Assembly: GCA_027294815.1 (NCBI GenBank)
Contig: JAPULP010000355.1
Coordinates: 1-9,530 of the forward strand
DNA length: 9,530 bases
Direction: 5' to 3'
Source of the DNA: Gemmatimonadota bacterium
Lineage (GTDB): Bacteria > Gemmatimonadota > Gemmatimonadetes > Gemmatimonadales > GWC2-71-9
How positions within the stretch are numbered: the stretch's first letter is position 1; the number at the start of each line of letters is the position of its first letter. The notes below the pieces were generated by a model that was not told where the DNA came from, searched no databases, and was given only the letters and a program-made list of their open reading frames with translations. This document shows, piece after piece, positions 1 to 8,500 of the stretch. Position numbers and translations under genes: made by a program.

Positions 1-888
1 GGCGAGCGGTGCGCCGAAGATTGCGATGACGATGCAGGTGAATGGTACGGCCAGCTTCAGCTCCTGTCCGACCCGAAGCTTTCTACCGTCCCCTCCGGAA
101 CGCTCGAGTGCGTCGATGTACCGCCCGAGTTCCGCATAGGCCATCTCTTCGGGCCGTGCCGGCTCCGCGAGGAGCGTAGCTGGTTCTTCCGAAAAGATTC
201 TCGCGCGCAACGAATCGAATTCGAACGTCAACGCCGCCGCATCGCCGGCAAGGACGCGAAAGTGTCCTCGCTCGAGGGTCCAACGCCGGAGCGAATCCGA
301 GTAATGGCCTCGCCGGGTTTGAACGAGGAGCGTCGGGTAATCCGGACCTGTTCCTTCACGCTCCATTTGCAGGTCCCGGATCATTTGTTGGTTCTCATCG
401 ATCGACGACACCACATACACCCAACCCTCCTCGGCGCGGTATACAAAATTGAATCTGCGCGAGCCCCGCTGCTGCTCGCGTTCACCGAGCAGCTCCATCT
501 GCCGCCTGGTCGCTGCTGGGGCGAATTCGCCCACCCAAAGCGCCAACCCGGTGGCGACGGTTGCGGCGAACAGCAGCGGCAGGATCACGCGGTGAAAGCT
601 GCGTCCCGACGCTTTGGCCGCGGTCAACTCGGAGTGACGACTGAACGATCCGATAGTGAAGACCGTCGCAAAGAGCACGGCGGCCGGCAGCACAATCGCC
701 AGGTTTTCGGGAAAGCTGTACATATAACTGAGCGCAATGTCCCGGGGCGAAAGGCCCTGCATCAGGAGCTCGTTCAGCTGATCGGTGATGTTGATGACTA
801 TGATGAATAGCGGGAAGCCCACGGCGGTGAAGAAAAAGATCTTACTCCACTCCCACAGCAGATGGCGGTCGAGCAGCCCGAATCTCAC
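1..888 (-). CDS. lptG: LptG-like LPS export permease, partial (3' end beyond the window)
   Basis: LptG pairs with LptF and the LptB ATPase in the inner membrane (LptB2FG), which extracts LPS and passes it to the periplasmic Lpt bridge. 296 codons are visible from a GTG at 888-886, with no stop before the window edge. The N-terminus (MRFGLLDRHLLWEW) resembles YjgP/YjgQ-family permeases. Hydrophobic segments lie at about residues 17-35, 56-80 and 98-120. Between the second and third, SRHSELTAAKASG (83-95) matches the coupling-helix motif that contacts LptB. Residues about 122-275 form the periplasmic beta-rich domain (for example NFVYRAEEGWVYVVSSI). A fourth membrane segment begins near 279 and is cut off. 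The start overlaps the lptF stop as GTGA, implying translational coupling. Seen: membrane layout and motif. Known: family role. LptG rather than LptF is chosen because it is the second gene of the pair and lacks the large insertion. Confidence 0.94.
   Translation of the reverse strand, partial: MRFGLLDRHLLWEWSKIFFFTAVGFPLFIIVINITDQLNELLMQGLSPRDIALSYMYSFPENLAIVLPAAVLFATVFTIGSFSRHSELTAAKASGRSFHRVILPLLFAATVATGLALWVGEFAPAATRRQMELLGEREQQRGSRRFNFVYRAEEGWVYVVSSIDENQQMIRDLQMEREGTGPDYPTLLVQTRRGHYSDSLRRWTLERGHFRVLAGDAAALTFEFDSLRARIFSEEPATLLAEPARPEEMAYAELGRYIDALERSGGDGRKLRVGQELKLAVPFTCIVIAIFGAPLA
885..888 (-). promoter_or_regulatory. GTGA stop-start overlap joining lptF and lptG
   Basis: On the minus strand the lptF stop TGA (887-885) shares bases with the lptG start GTG (888-886). 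This 4-base overlap is typical of translational coupling of subunits needed in equal amounts, which fits the 1:1 LptF:LptG stoichiometry known for the family. Confidence 0.85.
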
Positions 889-2405
889 GGTGTCGTCCCA
901 CGATTTGGGAGCGTGGGACGGAACAAGGTCCTCCCAGCCCGCAACGCGTACGCCAGTAAGGGGCCACCGCGAGGCGTCGTCCCACGCCGCCGAACGTGCT
1001 GCAACGCCGCGAGCCCAACAATGCTGAAGATGATGTTCGGAGCCCACATCGCCCAGCCGGCGGGAACCTTGAGTTGATTGGCCAGCGATTCGCCAGCGAT
1101 GAGTCCCACGTAGTAAATGGAAAACACTCCCAGGCTCACGCCGATCACGAGGCCCACGCCGGCGCGTGGGAACAATATGGCCACAGGTATGCCCACGAGC
1201 ACGAACACCAGTGACGCGGTTGCCATCGCATACTTCTTGTGCACTTCGACGAGGTAATTTGCCGCGCGTATTCGCGCGCTGCGCGCACGATCGTGCAGTG
1301 ATTGCGCCGATCGAGCATTGGGTGGACTGACACCCGTAGCAAATGTGATGCGTGCCGGCCCATCAGACTGTTGGCCAGTTGTTAGGACGGTCGTCGTATC
1401 GGAAGCTTCTTCCTGCGCTTGAGCGGCCGCCGGGGCGAGCCATTCCGTAATGTTGTCCAGTGCGCGACAATACACCCCTGTTGCCGCCTCCGAACCGCTC
1501 GAGTCGACCGGCACGGGCGCCAATCCGACGAGGCCTCGCAGACTGTTGAACTCAATGGCAGCGGCGCGACGCTCGGCAAGCAACCTCTCGCGCTGGGCCG
1601 CCACAATGACCGAGTCCATCTCACACACGCTCATCTCTCGATCGCCCTTGAACTGATTTCCCTCGCTTCGACTGAAGTGGCCTCCGATTCCCGCGACGCG
1701 AATGATCTGTCGACGGAACTTCATCACCTGAAACTGGCTCGGGTCCTGTCGGCTAGTCTCGTGCATCGTCCCGTGGTGCAACGTGAGATAGAGATCACGT
1801 TGATCGGGCCCGAACCCCATGGTCCCGCTGTCGGCGTAAATGGTCCGCTTGCGTGTTTGATTGGTGAGGTCGAAGATCGTAACGTCTCGCATCAGATAGG
1901 TCGCCGGATCGATGCGGTTCGCCCGCAGGAAGAATCGGTCGCGTTGCACCTCATTGATGACCTGTTCTTCCAGCGAGAACGTGGGTTTGGTCCGGTTGAT
2001 GTCCACCAGCAGGGCCCTGAGACGGTGGTTGGACCGGGGCAGCACCTGGTCGCTGAAAAGAAACGCCAGTACTGTCATAAAGAGGCCGCCCAGCACCAGG
2101 GGGCGCATAAAGCGGCCGGGTGATATGCCACCGGCCCGGAGGGCGGTCAGCTCGTTTTCTGCCCCCAGCTGACTCACCGTGTACAAAACGGCCACCAAAA
2201 CCGCCATCGGCAGGGTCATCGCAACCACAAATGGGACTGAAAGTGCAAATACCTCCACAATCACCGACCACGGCAGCCCTTTCCCCACCAGGTCGGGTAG
2301 CCGCTTCGAGATCTGGTTCAGGATCATGATGCCCGTGCACGCCGACAACGCGAACGCGAGGGGTAGCAGGTGTAGCCTGATGAGGTATTTGCTGAGAATC
2401 GTCAC
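885..2405 (-). CDS. lptF: LptF-like LPS export permease with enlarged periplasmic domain
   Basis: First gene of the lptF-lptG operon, encoding the other inner-membrane half of the LPS extractor LptB2FG. The product has 506 residues, against roughly 360-370 for E. coli LptF. Membrane segments lie at about 9-31, 48-78, 98-120, 392-412, 414-440 and 446-466. The coupling-helix motif ENELTALRAGGIS (83-95) precedes the third. The periplasmic domain (about 122-388) starts like the family (TKPTFSLEEQVINEV) but carries roughly 130 extra residues at about 250-388. This insertion holds a charged, probably helical stretch near 258-290, an Ala/Gln/Thr/Ser-rich low-complexity stretch, and two cysteines (C261, C313). 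A basic cytoplasmic tail of about 40 residues ends the protein and contains RGTTP twice. The start is GTG at 2405-2403. No alternative start is seen in frame in the spacer, and the ribosome site is weak (AGAGAG too far upstream). Confidence 0.95.
   Translation of the reverse strand: MTILSKYLIRLHLLPLAFALSACTGIMILNQISKRLPDLVGKGLPWSVIVEVFALSVPFVVAMTLPMAVLVAVLYTVSQLGAENELTALRAGGISPGRFMRPLVLGGLFMTVLAFLFSDQVLPRSNHRLRALLVDINRTKPTFSLEEQVINEVQRDRFFLRANRIDPATYLMRDVTIFDLTNQTRKRTIYADSGTMGFGPDQRDLYLTLHHGTMHETSRQDPSQFQVMKFRRQIIRVAGIGGHFSRSEGNQFKGDREMSVCEMDSVIVAAQRERLLAERRAAAIEFNSLRGLVGLAPVPVDSSGSEAATGVYCRALDNITEWLAPAAAQAQEEASDTTTVLTTGQQSDGPARITFATGVSPPNARSAQSLHDRARSARIRAANYLVEVHKKYAMATASLVFVLVGIPVAILFPRAGVGLVIGVSLGVFSIYYVGLIAGESLANQLKVPAGWAMWAPNIIFSIVGLAALQHVRRRGTTPRGGPLLAYALRAGRTLFRPTLPNRGTTP
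892..986. repeat. Two direct copies of an 11-base element in the lptF tail
   Basis: GTCGTCCCACG occurs at 892-902 and again at 976-986, 84 bases (28 codons) apart and in the same frame. It gives RGTTP twice in the C-terminal tail of LptF. The first copy is also one arm of the hairpin before lptG. It may reflect a small duplication or chance in a GC-rich tail. Confidence 0.4.
894..920 (-). promoter_or_regulatory. Hairpin covering the lptG ribosome-binding region
   Basis: CGTCCCACG (894-902) and CGTGGGACG (912-920) form a perfect 9-base inverted repeat with a 9-base loop, inside the last codons of lptF. In the minus-strand mRNA the downstream arm contains GGGA (899-896), the only Shine-Dalgarno-like run near the lptG GTG, seven bases before it. 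The hairpin would hide it until ribosomes finishing lptF open the stem. The inverted repeat is seen directly; the regulatory role is inferred. Confidence 0.45.
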
Positions 2406-2451
2406 TAGTGAAGTCGCGTAACTCTCTATATGTAAACGGTTTGGAGCTCGG
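2406..2451. promoter_or_regulatory. Divergent promoter region between lptF and sprA
   Basis: These 46 bases are the only non-coding DNA in the window, and both operons must start within or near them. The centre is AT-rich relative to its surroundings: TCTATATGTAAAC around 2425-2437 offers a -10-like TATATG on the plus strand (2427-2432) and TATAGA on the minus strand (2430-2425). No convincing -35 hexamer was found on either strand, so exact promoters are uncertain and may overlap each other or extend into the coding sequences. Confidence 0.4.
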
Positions 2452-2454
2452 GTG
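2443..2454 (+). promoter_or_regulatory. Ribosome-binding site and GTG start of sprA
   Basis: GGAG at 2443-2446 lies five bases before the GTG at 2452-2454 and is the reason for choosing this start. An in-frame ATG at 2479 (residue 10) would also leave an intact signal peptide (MGYPRFASKVSW...) but has no ribosome-binding sequence before it. Bases 2446-2453 can pair with 2459-2467 (eight pairs, one bulged T, loop GAAAG), placing the start codon in a hairpin. Confidence 0.5.
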
Positions 2455-2565
2455 AAAGACCTCGAGCCGCCGCGTACTATGGGGTACCCCCGGTTCGCCT
2501 CAAAGGTGTCGTGGTCCCTGGCCGTGCTGTGCGGGGCTTTGCTGCTCCCCGGGATCGCCGAGGGC
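2452..2565 (+). other. Signal peptide of the SprA-like protein, cleavage leaving Gln at +1
   Basis: A basic n-region (R8, R14, K18) precedes a hydrophobic core (WSLAVLCGALLLPG, residues 21-34) and the small-residue site A36-E37-G38. Cleavage after G38 leaves Q39 (codon CAG at 2566-2568) as the first mature residue. This matches the glutamine-at-+1 preference known for signal-peptidase I substrates in Bacteroidota. The site was predicted by eye; neighbouring cuts such as after A36 are possible. Confidence 0.7.
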
Positions 2566-5500
2566 CAGATACCAGGTCGTGGGGTTCGATTCTATCTCAT
2601 CACCGACACGTTACAAGTGGAGCCGCCTTCGGCGCTACGGCCCGGCGGTCTGTGGGACCGCCTCTCGACGCCCCAGCAGCTGGTCCAGCGTTCGGCTGAC
2701 GGGGCTCGTGCCCTGATCGAGCGGAACCGGTTGTTCCGCAGGCGCCGCCGGCTACTGGCGGCACTCGGTCGGTCCCCGACGGTTGCCGCGGTGCCGGGTC
2801 CGGCGATACGGCCCGGGGATACGACAGCGGTCATCGCACCCGGGTTTCGGACCCTGGCGCAATACGCCGATCTGAACATCGAGTTGGACGCCCGTCTGGA
2901 GGGCCAGCTCGAGCGGCTGCGCAACCTCAACTGTGCGGCCGCCGACATCTCGAATCCCGCGTCGGGTTGTCGGGGAGGTTTTCCCACGCCGGCGCTGGAC
3001 CAGCAGTTCGCGCTCCGGGCGGGTGGAGTCATGGGCGAGCGGTTGCACGTCAACGTGGACTTCGACAGCCAGCGTGAGTTTAGCGCCAACAACCGGATCA
3101 ACGTGTGGTACCAGGGGCTCGAGGACGACATTATTCGCCGCGTGGAAGTCGGGAACCTCGACGTTCAACTCCCCACGTCGCGCTTCATCACAGCGACGAT
3201 TCCGCAGAACTCATTCGGCATTCAGGCAGAAGCACAGATTGGCCCGCTGGAGTTCCGATCGATTCTCGCACAACAAAAGGGATCCTCCGTACGCGCGCGC
3301 CTATTCACGGTGGGTGACGAGGCAACGCAAGTAGTGAATCGGGAATCGCGTGACCTCGAATTCGAAGACAATCGATTCTTCTTTGTCGTCAAGCCCGCTC
3401 TCCTGCCCGCGTATCCGAACATCGATGTGCTGAACATCGTCCCGGAGGCTCTACCGGCGGCGCTGCAGGTCGCCCAGATCCGCGTGTACCGTTTGCGGGC
3501 ACAGAACGGTCAGATCGGTATCAATCCGAGTTTGCGCGGCATCGAAGCCGTTGCCGTGCGTGACGACAGCCCGCAGCGTGTCGGTCCGCTCTTTTGGGAT
3601 CTGCTGATCGAGGGCCAGGACTACTACCTCGACCTGTCGGGCACGTGGTTTGGGCTGCAAAACCGCGTCGGACTCGATGAATTTCTCGCGGTCTCGTACG
3701 TTACGCTGGCGGGCGACACGGTGGGGACGTTTCCTTCGGTTACCGGGCCGGCAGATTCGTTGTTTCTCATTCACGAACCACGCCGGGGTCCGGAAGTGCC
3801 CACGTTCCTTCACGAGATGCGAAATTTCTATCGCATCGGCGGGGGGATAGCGCGTTCCACGGTCGATCTCACCTTGACGGTCAACGGTTCCGAGCGGCCG
3901 TTGAATGGTGTCGGGACGTATCTCAGCCGGTTGGGATTGGCGACCTCGACGGACCCGAGTTTGATCGATGAGTTCAATCGCGTGTTTCCACGCGAACGGG
4001 ATCCGAACGCAGGGGCGCCGTTACGGGATCTCTTTGTCGTGTTCCCACATCTGCAGCCCTTTGCCGACGATACGAGACTGGCGGTAGGGGAGCGCAACGA
4101 CTCGATCTACCGGACGCCGACGTTTCTACGCAATACGGAGGGGCCCGCTCCGCGTTTTCAATTTCTCTGGGACTACCAGGCGTCCGGATCGGGCGATCGG
4201 TCGCGTCTCAGCCTTGGTGCACTGCAGATTCGCAGTGGCAGTGAGCAGATCCGGATAGGCAATCGCGACCTCGTGCGCGGGCGAGATTACGAGATTTCGT
4301 ACGACTTGGGCATAGTAACATTTCTCAATCCGGACTCGTTGTTCTCCGGTGCGACACGGGTGCAAGTGCGTTTTGAGCAGAATCAATTGTTCGACATTGC
4401 ACCCAGCAACGTGTTCGGATTGCAGAGCACGTACAATCTCGGTTCGCGCGGTCGGATCGACGCCATCACGTTGTTCCAGCGAGAACGCACCATCTTCACG
4501 CGCCCGACTCTTGGGTTTGAACCCCAAGCCATGTTCCTCGGTGGGCTCAGCACGGAACTTCGGTTTCGTGCTGACGGACTCACCCGCGCCCTCGATGCGC
4601 TGCCCCTGATAAACACGAACGTGCCGTCGACGTTGGAGATCAGTGGCGAGATCGCCGTCTCTCGTCCCAACCCCAACCGCACGGGCCAAGCGTATATCGA
4701 GGAATTCGAAGCGGTGCGGTCGACGAATATCAATCTCAACGAACAAAGGTTCCAACTCGGCAGCCGGCCACTATCCGGCAGAGGCGTCCCCGCAACGTAT
4801 CTCGACGCACTCGGCGAGTTCAACACAAACGACGCCGTGACCTTCGTGTGGCAGAACACGATTCAGAAGGTCGACGGCGAGCCTTTTGAGGTGGGACCAC
4901 AGGAAATCGATTCGAGCATCGTGTTGACCGGTGCGTCGCGCCCAATAGAGACGTTGCTCTGGATGACGTTGAAGCCCGACACGGTGGGTGGCGGTCCCGA
5001 CCCGAACACCGGAGCTCCGCGTTGGATTCGCCCACCGCGGATGGGGCCGCGTTGGCGCAGCATTACGCAGCCACTGGAGCGCTCGGGATTGGGCGTGGAC
5101 TTGTCGCGCGCGGAATTCCTCGAGTTCTGGGTCCTGGAGGAAACCGCTCCGGGGAGAGTCCAAGGGGCGATCCTCGTTTTTGATTTCGGGACTATCTTGG
5201 AAGACGCCGTGGCCTTCGGTCCCGATTCGTTTCGTGTAGTCGGAAGCGATACAGTTTTCTCGGGTTTCCAGCAGATTGGGATGGGTATCTTGGATTCGGA
5301 GAAGGATCCGTTTACCAATTTGTTCAACGCCGCGGTTGACGACCAAGGCATTCACGGCGACCTCCTTCCGTCGGTGTCCGACATCACGACGGGCCGTACG
5401 CTCACCAACTTCCCAATGTGCGAGCGTGTGTTTACCGGCGTCACCACTCCGGCGTTTCCGCGAGGCGACCTCTTCGCCCGTTGCACACGCAACAACGGGT

Positions 5501-8500
5501 TTGTCGACTCGGAAGATCTGAATGGTGACAACCGGCTCGATATCTCGCTCGGCGTCGTACAGGAGGATGTCGTGCGGCACGTGGTGCGGTTGGGCGATCC
5601 ACAACTGGTGGTGCGGTCGGGGAGAGCACTCCAGCCGTCGCAGGTGGATGGTCTTGCGCGTCAGTGGAAGCTGTATCGTGTTCCTTTTCGCCAGGACACC
5701 GTGTTGATCGGCTCGCCCGACTTACGGCGCATCCGTGCGGTGCGGATCACGATGGTCGTGCCCAACCTTCCCGGTCCAGATCAGGAAGTGTCGGTGGCGT
5801 TGGCGCGATTGACGTTAGTGGGAGCGCCGTGGCTGAAGCGCGCGGCCACGCCGATCGCCGGCATCGACGGTCTACAGGGTGAGCCACACGGCGAGGTCAT
5901 CGTGTCCGTCATTTCGACCGCTGATCAGGAGGATCTGGGGTACGTGTCGCCACCGGGCGTGATCGATGAGGCCGAACGTGCGGGTGCGCAGTTCCAGTTC
6001 GGATCACAGCAGATCAATGAACAGTCTCTGCGTTTGATTGTTCGCGATTTGCGACTTGGCGAAAGAGCTGAGGCATTCGTTCGGTTTACCGAAGTGGCTG
6101 ACAAAAATTTTCTGCAGTACCGCAAGCTCCGGGTGTGGGCGAGGGGGCGCGGCCCCGGTTGGGAGGCCGGCGATCTGGAATTCTTCATCAAAGTTGGAAG
6201 TGACGAGGAGAACTTCTATCTGTATCGAAGTCCCGCCCGCACGATCTCTTGGGAGCCGGAGGTGGTGGTCGATCTCGATCGCTGGCTCACGCTTCGAGCG
6301 GAGGTGGAGAACGCATGGCTCAGCGGTCAACCACCGTCGGGATCCATCGAATGCAATGCCGGCGATCCAGAGGCGTTCGTTCGGTGCGACGGTCCGTACC
6401 TGATTCAGGTCAAAGATCCCGGTGTACGCCCACCCAACCTCGCGCGTGTTTTCGACGTCGCGGTCGGCATCCTTCGCTTGGGAGAATCCGTGGTCATTCC
6501 GGAAGCGGAGCTGTGGATCGACGACATCCGCTTGAGCGATGTCGTTAGCGATGTCGGACTGGCCAGCGCGGTCGAGGCGCGGCTCACCGCTGCGGACTTC
6601 GCCGAAATAGATTTCTCGTATACCAACAAGGACGACCGATTTCGGCTCATCGATCAGGCTCCGGACTACCTGGCGGATGCGCAGACCGTGATCCGTTCGA
6701 CCATACGCGCTGACAAGTTGCTTCCGGAATCGTGGGGAATGAGCATTCCCTTCTCGGTGCAGTATCAGCGTTTTGAGACTGATCCTTTTTTTGTGCAGCG
6801 CAGCGACGTCCTCGCCGACGAGCTTCAGAACCTGCGGAAACCCAGAAGCTCGGCCACCTCGTACCAGCTCGCGATACGCCGCTCGCGGCGCGGGAACAGT
6901 TTCGCGGAGAGACTGTTGGTGGATCCTGTTACGATTGTCGCGTCGCGTCAGAGCGCGAGCAACGTGTCGGAATTGAGCACGGCGAGCGTCAGTAACCAGC
7001 GGGCGCAAATCGAGTACGACAACCGACCGGCGGCGAAGACGGCTCCCGCCGTACCGAGTTTCCTGGTTCGACTGGTGGACGGCTTGCCTTCTTGGTTGCG
7101 AGATAGCGAATTCGGAAGAGGGTTGAGAACATCGCGGGTGCGGTGGAATCCGTATCAGATTCGGGTTCGTTCGGAGCTTACCAACAACCTGACTGAACGC
7201 CGCACCTTCCGTGTACCGGTTTTGCTTCCGGGCGACCCGACCCAACAGCCGTTGCGCAGCGTGGTGCATACCTGGCGGAATACGGTCGGTGCCGACTTGC
7301 GTCCGTTTTCTTCGCTGGGACTGCGTGTGGACTACGGCAGCACGCGTGACATACAGGACTACGGTGACTCCACCCAGGTGGGGAGATTGTTGCAAGACGA
7401 GAGGGGAACGTTTGCCGGTCGGGATGTCGGGTTCGAGCGCGGCAGAACGGTTGCGACACGACTCACGACGACACCCGTGATCAACAGCTGGCTGCGGCCG
7501 CGGTTTAGCTTTTCCAGTAACTATGTCTTTCATCGAGACCCGAACGGCCGCGTCGGTGTCCAAGTGATGACGGACTCCGGTCTGACGTTCCGTGTTCCGG
7601 AGGCCGTGTCGAACTCGAGAGATCGGCTCATGGGAGCAACCGTCGATTTCCGACGATTGGTCGAAAGCGTGATTGGTTCGTCGAGTGATGCGGCCCGTGT
7701 GGTGAGTGGGTTGGTGCCGGCTGACGTATCATTTCGTACGGCAAGAAGCTCGACCTTCGATCGCATCCCGTTTGAGCCCACGTTCCGTTACCAACTCGGG
7801 TTCGGCGGGACCGATGAGTTTCGCGAGCAGGATGGCGTCCTCGCGACGTCTGCGGTCGAATCCAGCGAGTGGACCTTCGCGGGGGGGTCGAGACTCCCTC
7901 TCGGATTCGACGTTCGTGTGGACTATCGCGAAACGCGGGCCAAGACGTGGGCCAAGCGCGGCGACTCGCAGGCGGAGATCGAACAGCGATTCCGACAGTG
8001 GCCCTCCGGGTCGGTGTCGTGGGTGTATACGCCACCAGCGGGATTGCGGAATTTGTTGTCCAGCGTCACGGCCCGAGCCCGCTACCAACGTACCGATGCC
8101 TCTAGCTTCCAACCCGGGGCATTGGGCGTGCCCGGACAGGGAACTCAAGATGGTGCGAGCAGTACCACCGGAGTGTTTACCGAAGCCACTTCTTCGAACT
8201 TCACACCCACGGTTACGTTGACCTGGGCGGCCGGTTGGGTGAGTCGGGTGGAATACACCCGCTTTCAGAGCGATGTTACAACGTCTGGCAACCTCACCGT
8301 GAACGACGTGCAACGAATGGGAGCCAGTTTAAATTTTTCGTTCCGCGCGCCGCGGTGGCTCGTTCGGCTGCCCAGCGAAATGCGGGCGGCACTCACGGGC
8401 AGCATGACAAATGACGATGTTTGTCTGCGGCGGAGAGCAAGCACGGAATGTGTTCCCGTGTCCGAGAGTCGCCGCCAGCAGGTGGATCTTCGCCTGGACA

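Noticed and set aside
1153..1170. Perfect 7-base hairpin CCCACGC-CGGC-GCGTGGG, terminator-like
   Set aside because: It is inside lptF membrane-segment coding sequence, has no U-tract and is plausible by chance at this GC content.
1419..2123. Open frame of about 234 codons on the plus strand opposite lptF
   Set aside because: It lies opposite the LptF periplasmic and membrane coding sequence and its product has no membrane or family features.
2406..2451. Possible small gene, riboswitch or operator in the spacer
   Set aside because: 46 bases are too few for a riboswitch, and no clear palindromic operator stands out besides the pairing around the sprA start.
4771..5604. Open frame of about 277 codons on the minus strand inside sprA
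   Set aside because: It is antisense to SprA, with no recognisable domain, no ribosome site noted and a composition typical of shadow frames.
6004..7563. Long open frame (about 519 codons) on the minus strand inside sprA
   Set aside because: It is fully antisense to well-supported SprA coding sequence, has no recognisable family motifs and is Arg/Pro/His-rich as expected for a high-GC shadow frame.
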